Of a DNA stretch of 64,000 nt, positions 18,860-27,046 are shown piece after piece. Under the pieces are notes generated by a model. That model was not told the origin of the DNA. It saw nothing but the letters and a program-made list of their open reading frames with translations, and did no database searches. Positions within the stretch are counted from its first letter, which is position 1. Every line of letters begins with the position of its first letter. The DNA comes from Streptomyces vilmorinianum (GTDB taxonomy: Bacteria > Actinomycetota > Actinomycetes > Streptomycetales > Streptomycetaceae), in assembly GCF_005517195.1 (NCBI RefSeq), contig NZ_CP040244.1, positions 3,552,001 to 3,616,000 on the forward strand. Direction: 5' to 3'. The translations under genes and the position numbers were made by a program.

Positions 18860-20371
18860 ATGCCGATCGACCCCGCCTACCTGCACCTTGTGCACCCAGA
18901 CGTCGTCTGGGACTGCTTCCTCTACGGCCGCAACAGCGTCGACCCGAAGAAGAAGGGCCGCTCCGTCGCCGACCAGTTGAAGGACGGCCAGGGCCTCGCC
19001 GACCAGTACGGCTGGCCGGTCAAGGACGTCTTCAAGGACACCGGCATCTCGGCGAGCCGGCACGCCCGCAAGAAGCGCGACGACTTCGAGGACATGCTGG
19101 CACGAATCGAGGCGCGCGAGGTTCGCATCGTCGTTGCCTTCGAGGCATCCCGCTACTACCGCGATCTCGAGGCATACGTACGGCTGCGCAACGCCTGCTA
19201 CTCCGCCGGGGTGCTCCTCTGCTACAACGGCCAGGTCTACGACCTCAGCAAGCGGGCGGACCGCAAGGCCACCGCGATGGACGCGGTCAGTGCCGAGGAC
19301 GAAGTCGAAGGCATCCGAGACCGCAACCTCAGAACGACACGTGAGAACGCGGAGAAGGGCGGTCCGCACGGTCCCACCCCGTACGGTTACCGGCGCATCT
19401 ACGATCCGGACACCGGCGACCTGGTCGACCAGATCCCCGACCCGAAGCAGGCCAAGAACGTCGTCAAGATGTTCGAGGATGTGAAAGCCGGCAAGTCATT
19501 GCGGGGCATCGCCGAGAAGATGAACGAATCCGGCGAGGTGACGCGGCTCGGCAAGCGGTGGGTCGCGCGCAGCGTGTACATGGTCCTGCGGAACAAGGCA
19601 TACCTCGGCAAGCGGCTGCACAAGGGAGTCGAGTACGAGGGCACCTGGGAGGGCCTCGTGAAGCCGAAGCTTTTCGACGAGGTCCAGGTGTTGCTCGATG
19701 GCCGGCTGAAGGGTTCCGGGGGGTCGACAGCGGTGAAGCACCTGCTGTCCGGACTGGCGCTGTGTGGCGTCCATGGCGGCATGGATCCGGCGCAGCCCGA
19801 CCTAGGGACGCTGCGCAAGACGACGACGGCCCGCGGCAGATGGGTCTACCGGTGCAACCAGCTCGACCTGTCGGTGAACGCTGACCTGTTCCAGGCGTAC
19901 GTCGAAGAGGGCGTTGTGGCATGGATGCGCACCAAGGAGGCCGCGGCTGCGTTCCGCAAGCCGAAGGACGGAAAAGCCGCTGCTGCGGCACGCGCTCGGC
20001 TGAAGGCCATCGACGAGCAGCTCCTGGAGGCCAGGGAGGCGGCTGGGCAGTTCGATGAGAACGGCCAGATCAAGCTGTCGGCGCTGTCGCTGGCTTCGAT
20101 CGAGAAGAGCCTCAGCCCTCTACGGCAGAAGGCGGAGGCTGATCTCAAGCGTGCCGAGGCCACGATCCCGGCGATCCTCCGGGACCTCTTGGGCAACCCC
20201 ATGGCCGACGAGGTGTGGGACGGACTCGACCTGCACCAGCAGCGGTTCGTGCTGAAGCAGGTCGTCACCGTCCGCCTGTTCAAGGCCAGGGCGCCCGGCG
20301 TGAAGCGCATTGAGCCGGGCAGGGTCACGCTGTCCTTCTACGGGCAGGAGGGCTTCGTCCCGGTCACTTAG
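18860..20371 (+). CDS. Large serine recombinase (phage integrase)
   Basis: A 503-residue site-specific recombinase that integrates and excises the prophage. The N-terminal resolvase domain (residues 15-165) has the catalytic serine in LYGRNSVDP (Ser26), GISASRH, and EASRYYRDLEAY with the catalytic arginines. The recombinase DNA-binding domain follows (PYGYRRI through RNKAYLGKR), then a zinc-ribbon region and a coiled coil at about residues 370-440. The zinc ribbon looks degenerate: CGVHG replaces the usual CxxC, and only one Cys follows. No clear ribosome binding site precedes the ATG. The stop overlaps the stop of the convergent membrane-protein gene. Confidence 0.95.
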   Translation: MPIDPAYLHLVHPDVVWDCFLYGRNSVDPKKKGRSVADQLKDGQGLADQYGWPVKDVFKDTGISASRHARKKRDDFEDMLARIEAREVRIVVAFEASRYYRDLEAYVRLRNACYSAGVLLCYNGQVYDLSKRADRKATAMDAVSAEDEVEGIRDRNLRTTRENAEKGGPHGPTPYGYRRIYDPDTGDLVDQIPDPKQAKNVVKMFEDVKAGKSLRGIAEKMNESGEVTRLGKRWVARSVYMVLRNKAYLGKRLHKGVEYEGTWEGLVKPKLFDEVQVLLDGRLKGSGGSTAVKHLLSGLALCGVHGGMDPAQPDLGTLRKTTTARGRWVYRCNQLDLSVNADLFQAYVEEGVVAWMRTKEAAAAFRKPKDGKAAAAARARLKAIDEQLLEAREAAGQFDENGQIKLSALSLASIEKSLSPLRQKAEADLKRAEATIPAILRDLLGNPMADEVWDGLDLHQQRFVLKQVVTVRLFKARAPGVKRIEPGRVTLSFYGQEGFVPVT

Positions 20372-21081
20372 TTCCCCGCGTGCAGGCAGACGCGGGGCTC
20401 CGGGAGGGGTCGGCCGGCGGCGAGGCACCCGTTGCGCCCCGCTGTCGGTTCACTCGGCACCGCCGGCCCAGGCGTGGTGGCAGTCGGGCTCGGAGACGGT
20501 CCAGGGGCCGCGGTTGCCGAAGGGGCACCAACCCCTGCGTCACGTAACTCCGGCTTCTCTGTGGCCGCTTCGACGGCGCGAGCCCGTGGCGAGCTGCGCC
20601 GCGCATCCGTCGTGATCGGACGGGCGTCGAACGCTACGCCCGGTCGGCCACGCGCAGCGGGGGGCATTGCGGGCGTAGCTGGGGACGTCGCTGCTCCGAC
20701 GCTCGGTTTCGGTGGTGGTGGTTTCTCATCGGTGGCTCGGGGAGCGGGGGCCAGGAGCACGACGGTGAAGCCTGTGTCCGCGATGGCGAGCGTCGTCGTT
20801 GTTCTGACCGCGACCGGATGCGTGCGTACCTCCCTGCCGATGGTTGCGAGGGCGGCGGCGCCACCCTCGATGAAGAGGCTGAGGTGACGTTTCTGCCGGA
20901 CTGGTTCAGGCCGTACGGGGACGGCGGTTGGGCGCACCCCGATGGCGCGCAGTATCTGTTCGCTGTCGTGTTCAACGCGTAGCTGTGTGAGCTGCCAGCT
21001 GATGTTTCTGAGCTGCCGGAAGAGCAGGTACACACCCAGTGCCAACGCGAGGAGCACGCCCGCGAGTAGGACTTCCAGCAT
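20368..21081 (-). CDS. Single-span membrane protein with proline-rich tail, unknown function
   Basis: A 237-residue protein not assigned to a family. An N-terminal hydrophobic span (LEVLLAGVLLALALGVYLLF) is followed by a short helical region with heptad-like leucines (RQLRNISWQLTQLRVEHDSEQILRAIG), then a basic region and a long low-complexity Pro/Ala/Thr tail. The ATG at 21081 with an upstream G-run fits the membrane span better than the longer frame starting at 21162. It reads leftward beside the repressor, so it may be expressed in the lysogen. A role in superinfection exclusion is possible but unsupported. The opposite-strand frame at 20432-20887 lacks such structure and was rejected. Confidence 0.6.
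   Translation of the reverse strand: MLEVLLAGVLLALALGVYLLFRQLRNISWQLTQLRVEHDSEQILRAIGVRPTAVPVRPEPVRQKRHLSLFIEGGAAALATIGREVRTHPVAVRTTTTLAIADTGFTVVLLAPAPRATDEKPPPPKPSVGAATSPATPAMPPAARGRPGVAFDARPITTDARRSSPRARAVEAATEKPELRDAGVGAPSATAAPGPSPSPTATTPGPAVPSEPTAGRNGCLAAGRPLPEPRVCLHAGN
20374..20397. terminator. Hairpin just after the integrase stop
   Basis: Inverted repeat CCCCGCGT/ACGCGGGG (20374-20381 with 20390-20397) starts 3 bp after the integrase stop and lies inside the last codons of the convergent gene. Confidence 0.6.
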
Positions 21082-21225
21082 CCTCAACCCCCACGAGATG
21101 ACCTGCGGTTGTGTCCAATGCACTGTGCATGGACGTTGAGGATGCGGCATCAGATGCGCCATGTCTCTGGCATATGCACTGACCGTTACAGATCTGTGAC
21201 CATGCGTTCGATCGGGTGCGATTGA

Positions 21226-21732
21226 CTACGGGTCGCCAGCTGCCAGGTCTGGACCAGGGTTCGGGTCTTCCTGCTCGTTGTCGGCGCTCGCCTGTCGCTC
21301 GATCTGCTCTGCAAGGGTGCGCAGAAGTAGCGCCTTCTCCCGCTTGGAGCGGGGGCGGTTGTCGAGCGCATTGAGGATGATTTGCTGCTGCCACTCCTCC
21401 AGTTCGGAGAGTGTGGCCTGTGGTCCTGCCGGCGCCGCCGGTTCGCCGGATCGCTCGATCTCTCGCAGGATCGCCGCCGCGTCCTCGCGTCCCGCGTTGG
21501 CCAGCCTGCTGGACGAGATCCCGACTGTGTGCGCCATCTGGGCGAGTGTCGGTGCCGGTGCGACGACTTGTGTTGAGGAGTCCTTGCGGTAGCCGGCCTC
21601 GATCTGGCGCCAGCGGGAGCCCGAGAACTTCACGCTCATCCGCGCCGCGGCGGACTCAGGGCTGAGTCCGGCTGCCTCTCGTGCCAGGCGGAGGAGGGAG
21701 GTCTCGGGCGGCGGTGTCGGCTTCGCCGTCAT
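21226..21732 (-). CDS. Helix-turn-helix repressor-like regulator (immunity region)
   Basis: A 168-residue DNA-binding protein with an N-terminal helix-turn-helix: LLRLAREAAGLSPESAAARMS, and RWRQIEAGYR as the recognition part (residues 12-50). A helical C-terminus (ATLSELEEWQQQIILNALDNRP) may mediate oligomerisation. It is transcribed leftward and divergently from a Cro-like gene across a 194-bp region with repeated half-sites, which is the usual genetic switch layout. GGAAGG lies just before the ATG. It is the best candidate for the lysogeny repressor, but the C-terminus has no LexA-type peptidase motif, so induction would work differently. Confidence 0.78.
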   Translation of the reverse strand: MTAKPTPPPETSLLRLAREAAGLSPESAAARMSVKFSGSRWRQIEAGYRKDSSTQVVAPAPTLAQMAHTVGISSSRLANAGREDAAAILREIERSGEPAAPAGPQATLSELEEWQQQIILNALDNRPRSKREKALLLRTLAEQIERQASADNEQEDPNPGPDLAAGDP

Positions 21733-21763
21733 GGCCCTTCCTAACCGTGCGTCTTGGACTTTC

Positions 21764-21920
21764 TTGAACTGTATCGAACTGGTCCAGCGCGAGTGCTAGT
21801 GGACCTCACGCAATCTCCACAAGTGGACGAGCATCTGTGCAAGCCGGGAGCCATAGTCAAAGAAAGTCGAACCTACTGAGTGGTACATGCTTGTACTGTC
21901 CGGTTGAGTCTCGTACTGTC
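21764..21920. promoter_or_regulatory. Operator/promoter region of the lysogeny switch
   Basis: Related half-sites of form T(T/C)G(A/T)ACTG recur: TTGAACTGT at 21764, TCGAACTGG at 21774 (10 bp on), TTGTACTGTC at 21891 and TCGTACTGTC at 21911 (20 bp on). The last two overlap a rightward promoter: -35 TTGTAC 21891-21896, 17-bp spacer, -10 TACTGT 21914-21919. Transcription would start at about the A of the ATG at 21927. Confidence 0.6.
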
Positions 21921-21926
21921 TAAGAC

Positions 21927-22163
21927 ATGAGAACCCGAATAGACCCCAAGCGCCTGACGCGCAGAAGGATCGAGGCGGGGCTGAACCAGACCGAGCTGGC
22001 CGACAAGGCCGGTGTCAGCAAGCAGCACGTGTCGATGGTCGAGAGCGGCTCCGCGAACTTCTCGCCGCGCAATCTGGCGAAGATCGCTGGAGCGCTCGAC
22101 TGCACGATCTCCGACCTGCTCTTCGACGACCAGCCGGCCACCAGCTCTGGGAGCGCCGCCTGA
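21927..22163 (+). CDS. XRE-family Cro-like regulator
   Basis: A 78-residue protein that is essentially one XRE helix-turn-helix domain: LTRRRIEAGLNQTELADKAGVSKQHVSMVESG at residues 10-41, then LAKIAGALDCTISDLLF. It is the first gene of the rightward early operon and faces the repressor. No ribosome binding site precedes the ATG, and the predicted transcription start falls on it, so the mRNA is probably leaderless. Its expected job is to repress the opposing promoter or act as an excision or lytic switch factor. The stop overlaps the next start (ATG inside TGATG). Confidence 0.85.
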   Translation: MRTRIDPKRLTRRRIEAGLNQTELADKAGVSKQHVSMVESGSANFSPRNLAKIAGALDCTISDLLFDDQPATSSGSAA

Positions 22164-22351
22164 TGACCGGGGAACAGCGCCGTCGCATCCTCACCGCCGC
22201 TGAGCTCGCCGACGCCCGCCGACAGGCGACTGAGGCAGTCGCTGCCGTGGGGATCCCCCTCGACCTCATCGAACGGCTGCGCCCGGTACTGGCCCCCGTC
22301 GCGGAACGGCTCGCCGCCGAATCCGCTGTCGCGATGCCCGAGGCCGCGTGA
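22163..22351 (+). CDS. Small early protein, unknown function
   Basis: A 62-residue acidic/basic helical protein (AAELADARRQATEAVAAVGIPLDLIERLRPVLAPVAERL) with no recognisable domain. Its start and stop both overlap neighbouring genes by one to four bases, which supports its reality as part of a coupled chain. Confidence 0.6.
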   Translation: MTGEQRRRILTAAELADARRQATEAVAAVGIPLDLIERLRPVLAPVAERLAAESAVAMPEAA

Positions 22352-22464
22352 TGCGCGTGACGGGGATCGCCTGCGCCTGGATCTGTCCGGCCTGCAACCA
22401 CCGCAACCCCGTGTGGCGGATGGTCTGCCGACGCTGCCGCACCGAACGGCCCCTGGGGGCCTGA
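22351..22464 (+). CDS. Tiny zinc-ribbon-like protein (37 residues)
   Basis: The ATG shares its A with the previous stop. The product has two CxxC knuckles (C12-P-A-C15 and C26-R-R-C29) separated by ten residues, a compact zinc-ribbon spacing, plus Cys8. It is rich in Arg after the first knuckle. Such mini zinc ribbons are common in actinophage early operons and may bind nucleic acid or host proteins. The hairpin 10 bp downstream closes this mini-operon. Confidence 0.6.
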   Translation: MRVTGIACAWICPACNHRNPVWRMVCRRCRTERPLGA

Positions 22465-22473
22465 CAAGCGAAA

Positions 22474-22501
22474 GGGCCCGCCGGATGCCCCCGGCGAGCC
22501 C
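22474..22501 (+). terminator. Hairpin ending the switch-proximal mini-operon
   Basis: GGGCCCGCCGG (22474-22484) pairs with CCGGCGAGCCC (22491-22501) with one mismatch and a 6-nt loop, directly after the zinc-ribbon gene. It may be an antitermination point before the long early operon. Confidence 0.6.
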
Positions 22502-22534
22502 GGCCCACTGAGCACTAGTCAGGAAGTGGACCCG

Positions 22535-23125
22535 ATGGAGTCCAGCATCGCACAACCCGCCACCGCACCACTGGTCGCGGCAGAGCGGACCGCCCCTCTC
22601 CGATGGACCGGCCTCGTGACCCATGACGACGCGACCGGATCCGCCACCGTCGCCTGCGAGAGCTCGGATGGCATCGCGGCCGACCTCGTCCTCGACGACG
22701 AACTGCGCGAGGCACTGGGACTGCTACTCGTAGCTCCGGCCGCCGACGGGGAAGTGTGCGTCTGCCCCCGCCACGGCGTAAACGGCACAGCGGGTGTCCC
22801 GGTTGAGACGACCGACCTCGTGGTTGTCCTGCGCGCTGTCCAAGAGGCCATCGACATCCCGTTCCCCGCCACCTTCGGCGACGCCGAGGTGCGGGACCGA
22901 ATCTTGGCCAACCGGATCACGCACGTCAGCGTCGCCCTGGAGAACGTGCTGAGGGAGCGCCCGACGCTCGAAGTCGCCTGGCACACCGACTACCTGCGCC
23001 GCAAGCTCGCCGACCACCCGGCCACCGGCTACGTCACGAGTGACCAGGCCCGCGCCGCACTCACGCAGGGCGCATCGTCGACGGCTCCCGCCACACCGCC
23101 CAGGGCAGGCGACGATGCCCGTTGA
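22535..23125 (+). CDS. Early phage protein, unknown function
   Basis: A 196-residue protein without a recognised domain. The first half looks beta-rich and contains CVCPRHG, while the second half is helical (VEVAWHTDYLRRKLADHPATGYVTSDQAR). The ATG at 22535 is chosen over a GTG at 22526 because AGGAAG lies just upstream of it. It starts the operon after the hairpin and overlaps the following gene by 11 bp. Confidence 0.6.
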   Translation: MESSIAQPATAPLVAAERTAPLRWTGLVTHDDATGSATVACESSDGIAADLVLDDELREALGLLLVAPAADGEVCVCPRHGVNGTAGVPVETTDLVVVLRAVQEAIDIPFPATFGDAEVRDRILANRITHVSVALENVLRERPTLEVAWHTDYLRRKLADHPATGYVTSDQARAALTQGASSTAPATPPRAGDDAR

Positions 23126-23405
23126 GCCGCTCACCCGGGAGTACCTGAGGCAGGTGCAGGGCCGCGTCCTAGCGACCCGGCAGGGCAGTTGGGACCTCCT
23201 TCTCGACGATGAGGGTCACCCCTGCGGCTTCGGCCCCTTCAGCTTCGTGGAGACGTGGAGGGACGCCGAGCTCGTGCCCGCCATCGACTTCTGCCAGCAC
23301 GCTCGGACCGACATCCCCCAGCTTCTCGGCGAGGTCGCCCGCCTCACGCAGCGCCTCGCGCTCGCCGAGGCCCGGACTGCTGCGGGGGCTCGCGATGACC
23401 GTTGA
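23115..23405 (+). CDS. Early phage protein with C-terminal helix, unknown function
   Basis: A 96-residue protein: a compact N-terminal part (REYLRQVQGRVLATRQGSWDLLLDDEGHPCGFGPF) and a C-terminal helical segment with a leucine heptad (IPQLLGEVARLTQRLALAEART). It overlaps both neighbours. No function is assigned. Confidence 0.6.
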   Translation: MPVEPLTREYLRQVQGRVLATRQGSWDLLLDDEGHPCGFGPFSFVETWRDAELVPAIDFCQHARTDIPQLLGEVARLTQRLALAEARTAAGARDDR

Positions 23406-23793
23406 GACCGCCGCCCCCACTCTGCCCCTGGCCTCTTCCCGGGTCAGTGCGATCCGCGCCCGCGCGGCCCGCACGCCGGGCACACCGGAAGGACGCGCCA
23501 TCCGGGACCTGCTCGGCGAGGTCAACCGACTCCGCGCTGCCCTGGCACGCGCCGTGAAGCAGCCGAACCCGCTTACCGCTGGGGAGATGGCCGCCCTGAT
23601 CGGCGCCGCGCGTGCCGAGTCCGCACAGCAGACCGGGCAGCGCCTCGGAGCCAGCCACCACACGATCCGTACGCAGCGCCAGCACGCGCTTCGGCGGCTC
23701 AAGGCCAACACCCTCGCGCAGGCCGTCGCGATCGCGTGCGTCAACGGCTGGATCACCCACGAAGACCTCAACCCGAAAGGGGATCAACGATGA
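23395..23793 (+). CDS. LuxR-type helix-turn-helix protein
   Basis: A 132-residue protein. The C-terminal 65 residues form a LuxR/GerE-like helix-turn-helix (LTAGEMAALIGAARAESAQQTGQRLGASHHTIRTQRQHALRRLKANTLAQAVAIA), with the characteristic end of long recognition helix and NTLAQAV. The N-terminus has a leucine-rich helix (IRDLLGEVNRLRAALARAVKQ) that could dimerise. There is no receiver or autoinducer domain, so it is a minimal DNA-binding regulator, probably for phage gene timing. The ATG at 23395 overlaps the end of the previous gene. Confidence 0.72.
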   Translation: MTVETAAPTLPLASSRVSAIRARAARTPGTPEGRAIRDLLGEVNRLRAALARAVKQPNPLTAGEMAALIGAARAESAQQTGQRLGASHHTIRTQRQHALRRLKANTLAQAVAIACVNGWITHEDLNPKGDQR

Positions 23794-24137
23794 CCGTCAG
23801 GCCCGGCTACCGGGGCACCGTCGTCAGAACAGACGAAATCCGGACCGAACTGGGGGTGCTGGCCAGGCTCCACCCGCTTGGCACGCGTGTCCGGCACGCC
23901 TGTGGCCGCGAGGGAACCATCACTCTCGACCAGCCGCCGCACGTCCCCGGCACGTTCGACGGGAGGCCGACCGCCAGGTCGTTCGCGGACACGTCCAACG
24001 GCGCCGCCATGGTCTGTGCCTCGTGGGACAACGAGTTCGGCTTCGACCGCTGGATCGTCTGGGTCCCCATGGAGTCCGTACGCACCGTCGAGCGCCAGCG
24101 CGTCAACCGGCCGGGGCTCGCGGGCGGTGCGCGATGA
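23790..24137 (+). CDS. Early phage protein, unknown function
   Basis: A 115-residue, beta-strand-rich protein (GTRVRHACGREGTITLDQPPHVPGTFDGRPTARSF; CASWDNEFGFDRWIVWVPMESV). The pattern suggests a small SH3-like barrel, but no family is recognised. A ribosome binding site AAAGGGG precedes the ATG, which overlaps the upstream stop. Confidence 0.6.
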   Translation: MTVRPGYRGTVVRTDEIRTELGVLARLHPLGTRVRHACGREGTITLDQPPHVPGTFDGRPTARSFADTSNGAAMVCASWDNEFGFDRWIVWVPMESVRTVERQRVNRPGLAGGAR

Positions 24138-24646
24138 AGTACGCCGTCATCGACGCCACGTTCGGCGGAATCGCGCTCCGCGACGGCGAGCCCGACTGGG
24201 ACACCCTGGTCGGCCCCGAAGGCCGGTCTCACGTACGACTCCACCCCTCGCTCATGTCGGCGGGCTGGGCCAACGACTGCGGCCACCTCTTCCCGGAGAC
24301 CTACGCCCGGAACATCGTCGGCTCCTGCCTCCTCGTAGCCATGGGAGCCAGCGCCCAGCCGTACGCGGGCCCGATCGTCATCACCGGCTGGGACTACCTC
24401 GCCGTACTGACCGCGCGCTGGGACGACTTCACGGCCGGGGCGGAGATCAGCTCTCTCCAGTTGCCCGAGGATGCACTGCTCGGCATGCACCGCCGCGTGC
24501 GCGCCGCCATCAGCGGCGCCGCTGAGCCGCACTCCCTCGAGGAGCGCGACTGGATCCGTGAGATGCGCGACTTCGCCGACTTCGTCCGCCACGCTCCCGC
24601 GCCCCGTCTCACCGTGCTCGGCGCCAACGAACGGACGGCCGCCTGA
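24134..24646 (+). CDS. Early phage protein, unknown function
   Basis: A 170-residue protein containing LVGPEGRSHVRLHPSLMSAGWANDCGHLFPETYARN and a mixed alpha/beta middle. Actinophages and their hosts encode similar proteins with no known role. The ATG at 24134 overlaps the upstream stop, and the stop overlaps the next ATG. Confidence 0.6.
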   Translation: MKYAVIDATFGGIALRDGEPDWDTLVGPEGRSHVRLHPSLMSAGWANDCGHLFPETYARNIVGSCLLVAMGASAQPYAGPIVITGWDYLAVLTARWDDFTAGAEISSLQLPEDALLGMHRRVRAAISGAAEPHSLEERDWIREMRDFADFVRHAPAPRLTVLGANERTAA

Positions 24647-24858
24647 TGCCCATCGACCCGATCGTCTTCGACCTGCGCGCCGCACGCCCCATGACCGACG
24701 CGGACCGCGTCCTCGGCCAGATCGAGCGCGGCGAGGTCCGCGCCGACCCCGACGCCGCACGCGAGATCGCCGCCCGCCACCAGGCCGCCTACGGCGACGT
24801 CTGGGACCAGCCGTCCACCGACGGACTGGCAGACACCGCCGAGAAGGCGAGCGCCTGA
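24646..24858 (+). CDS. Small phage protein, unknown function
   Basis: A 70-residue protein, mostly helical (MTDADRVLGQIERGEVRADPDAAREIAARHQAAYGDVWDQ). It sits between overlapping start and stop codons of its neighbours, which argues that it is translated. No domain is recognised. Confidence 0.6.
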   Translation: MPIDPIVFDLRAARPMTDADRVLGQIERGEVRADPDAAREIAARHQAAYGDVWDQPSTDGLADTAEKASA

Positions 24859-26132
24859 TGACCACCCGCCCGACGTCAACGCCGCCCGGGGCCGGTCCTC
24901 ACGAGCCGCACCCGGGAACCAAGGCCGGACAGGAGCGCCGCTCCGACGCTCCCATGACCCCGCCTGCGTCGGGCGGGTCCCCAACCACTCGCTCAGCGTC
25001 AACGTCACCCGCCGCCGGCCTCCCCACCGCCGGACACGCGGGAGCGAAGGCAGGAGAGGAGTCCGACCGTTCCCTTGCGACTCCCAAGACCCTGCCTGCG
25101 CTGAGCGAGTTCCCTAACGCCCGCCTCATCCTGCCCGCCGACGCACCCGAGCCCGAGTGGCACGCGGTCCGCCGCAGCGGGATCGGCGGTAGCGACGTCG
25201 CCGCGATCCTCGGCATGAACCCCCGCTGGAAAGGCCCGCTGCACGTCTGGGAAGAGAAGCACGGACGCGGCGACCACTCCGACAACGAGTACGCCTACTG
25301 CGGGCGCAAGCTCGAGCCGGTCATCGCTGAAATCTTCAGCGAGCGCAGCGGCCTCGAGATCGCGCCGACGCCCGGCACGCTCCAGCACGTCGAGCACGCG
25401 TGGATGCTCGCGAACATCGACCGGCTCGTCCTCGAGCCCTCAACCGCGCTCGGCTACCCGGTGATCGCGCCGCTCGAGATCAAGAACCGGTCCGAGTACC
25501 TGGCCAGCGAGTGGGAGGAAGACGTCCCTGACGTCCCAGCCCTCCAAGCCCACTGGTACCTCGCCGTCACCGGCTACAGCCACGCCTACGTTGCGGCGCT
25601 GATCGGCGGCAACCGACTCCGCTGGTACCGACTCGAGCGCGACGAGGAACTGATCGAGCACCTAGTGACCTACTGCGGCGACTGGTGGATCCGACATGTC
25701 GTCGAAGGCACCCCGCCGCCCCCCGACGGCTCCCGCGCCACAACCGAGCTCCTGGCGCACCTCTTTGACGTGCAGCCCGACGGCACCGCCGAGGTCGACC
25801 CGGTCGAGCACATGCTGCTGACCGAGCGGCGCAGGGGACTTAAGGCGCGCATCGCCGCTGACACACACGACCTGGTCGAAGTCGAGAACCAGTTGCGCGT
25901 CGCCGTCGGCGAAGCAGAAGTCGCCACTATCGGCGGCCGACCCGTCTACACCTGGCGCCAGAACGGCAACTTCGCCGCCGCCCGCTTCCGCGCCGCCGAG
26001 CCCGAACTCGCCGCCGAATACACCCACATGGTCCCGGCAATCGACACCGAACGCCTCGCCGCAGACCACCCCGAGACCTACCGCGAATACCGAGCACGCC
26101 GTCTCGTCGTGCCCTCGGAAGGAACGACATGA
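24858..26132 (+). CDS. YqaJ-type (RecB-like) phage recombination exonuclease
   Basis: A 424-residue nuclease that resects double-strand ends for single-strand annealing. The first 95 residues are Pro/Thr/Ser-rich, with a loosely repeated PTxGHAGAKAGEE-like unit, and look disordered. The PD-(D/E)XK domain follows: WHAVRRSGIGGSDVAAILGMNPRWKGPL (family start motif), then GRKLEPVIAEIF, the catalytic core LEIKNRSEY (E-x-K), and QAHWYLAVTG, which contains the conserved Gln. The ATG at 24858 overlaps the upstream stop. RecT follows immediately, so the pair is a Red-like two-component recombinase. Confidence 0.9.
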   Translation: MTTRPTSTPPGAGPHEPHPGTKAGQERRSDAPMTPPASGGSPTTRSASTSPAAGLPTAGHAGAKAGEESDRSLATPKTLPALSEFPNARLILPADAPEPEWHAVRRSGIGGSDVAAILGMNPRWKGPLHVWEEKHGRGDHSDNEYAYCGRKLEPVIAEIFSERSGLEIAPTPGTLQHVEHAWMLANIDRLVLEPSTALGYPVIAPLEIKNRSEYLASEWEEDVPDVPALQAHWYLAVTGYSHAYVAALIGGNRLRWYRLERDEELIEHLVTYCGDWWIRHVVEGTPPPPDGSRATTELLAHLFDVQPDGTAEVDPVEHMLLTERRRGLKARIAADTHDLVEVENQLRVAVGEAEVATIGGRPVYTWRQNGNFAAARFRAAEPELAAEYTHMVPAIDTERLAADHPETYREYRARRLVVPSEGTT

Positions 26133-27046
26133 GCAACCTGAAGGACCGCGTACGAGAGGCAACCGGTGTCGAGCCGGCGCCCCAGCCGACGACGGACATC
26201 GCCCTGAACGACAGCGCCCTCGCGTGGCTGAACGACCGCTCCACGTACTTCACCGACGCCCTTCCCCGTCACGTCGACAAGGCGCACTTCGTCTCCGTCG
26301 CGCTGTCGGTCATGCCGAACCTCGTGAAGTGCACCCACGCCTCCGTGCAGCAGGCGCTCCTCGCCTGCGCCCGCTTCGGCCTCGAACCGGACGGCAAGCA
26401 CGCCGCGATCGTCCCGTACGGAGACACCGCGACCTTCCAGCCGATGTACGAGGGTTACATCGACCTGATGTACCGCTCGGGCCGCGTGGACAGTGTGCAC
26501 TTCGGCTGGATCCACGAGAACGATCGCTGGGCCTACACGCCGACCGCACCAGCTCCGCACGACTTCCTTCACGAGCCCCGTGTGGATCTGTCGAAGAAGC
26601 AGCGCGGTCCAGGCATCCTCGCCTACGCCTACGTGTGGATCAGGGGCGGCAGCAGGTCCCAGGTCATCCTGCTCAACCGCGAGGACGCGGAGGAGATCCG
26701 CAACAAGTACTCCAAGGCGTACCGGAAGGCCGAGAGCAACGGCAAGAAGGACAGTGCCTGGCACACCGACTTCGACGCCATGTGGGCCAAGTCCTGCGTG
26801 CACCGGCTCACCAAGCGAGTCCCCACGTCGCCCGAGCTGATCGAGCTGATGCGCGCGGACATCGACGCCGACGACGGAGCGCCCGCGCCCACCATCATCC
26901 GGTCTTTCGCCGTGGACTCGCGCACGGAGCCCGTGCCGAGCAGCGACGAGGATCAGTCCCCGGTGGCAACCACGTGGCCGCAGGCCGCGCAGCCGGGCTC
27001 TGGCCGTCCGTCAGGCGAGGCGGCTGATGACGGTGACCGGTCATGA
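26129..27046 (+). CDS. recT: RecT-family single-strand annealing protein
   Basis: A 305-residue RecT/Redbeta-type recombinase. Family features are the helical start with FVSVALSVMPNLVKCTHASVQQALLACARFGLEPDGKHAAIVPYG, FQPMYEGYIDLMYRSGRVDSVHF, and MWAKSCVHRLTKRVPTSPEL. It coats single-stranded DNA produced by the upstream exonuclease and anneals complementary strands. Its acidic C-terminal tail may contact host SSB or the exonuclease. The ATGA overlap with the exonuclease gene implies coupled translation. Confidence 0.93.
   Translation: MSNLKDRVREATGVEPAPQPTTDIALNDSALAWLNDRSTYFTDALPRHVDKAHFVSVALSVMPNLVKCTHASVQQALLACARFGLEPDGKHAAIVPYGDTATFQPMYEGYIDLMYRSGRVDSVHFGWIHENDRWAYTPTAPAPHDFLHEPRVDLSKKQRGPGILAYAYVWIRGGSRSQVILLNREDAEEIRNKYSKAYRKAESNGKKDSAWHTDFDAMWAKSCVHRLTKRVPTSPELIELMRADIDADDGAPAPTIIRSFAVDSRTEPVPSSDEDQSPVATTWPQAAQPGSGRPSGEAADDGDRS

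Noticed and set aside
20432..20887. Plus-strand frame opposite the leftward membrane-protein gene
   Set aside because: The minus frame has a clear membrane span and start, while the plus frame has no domain or ribosome binding site.
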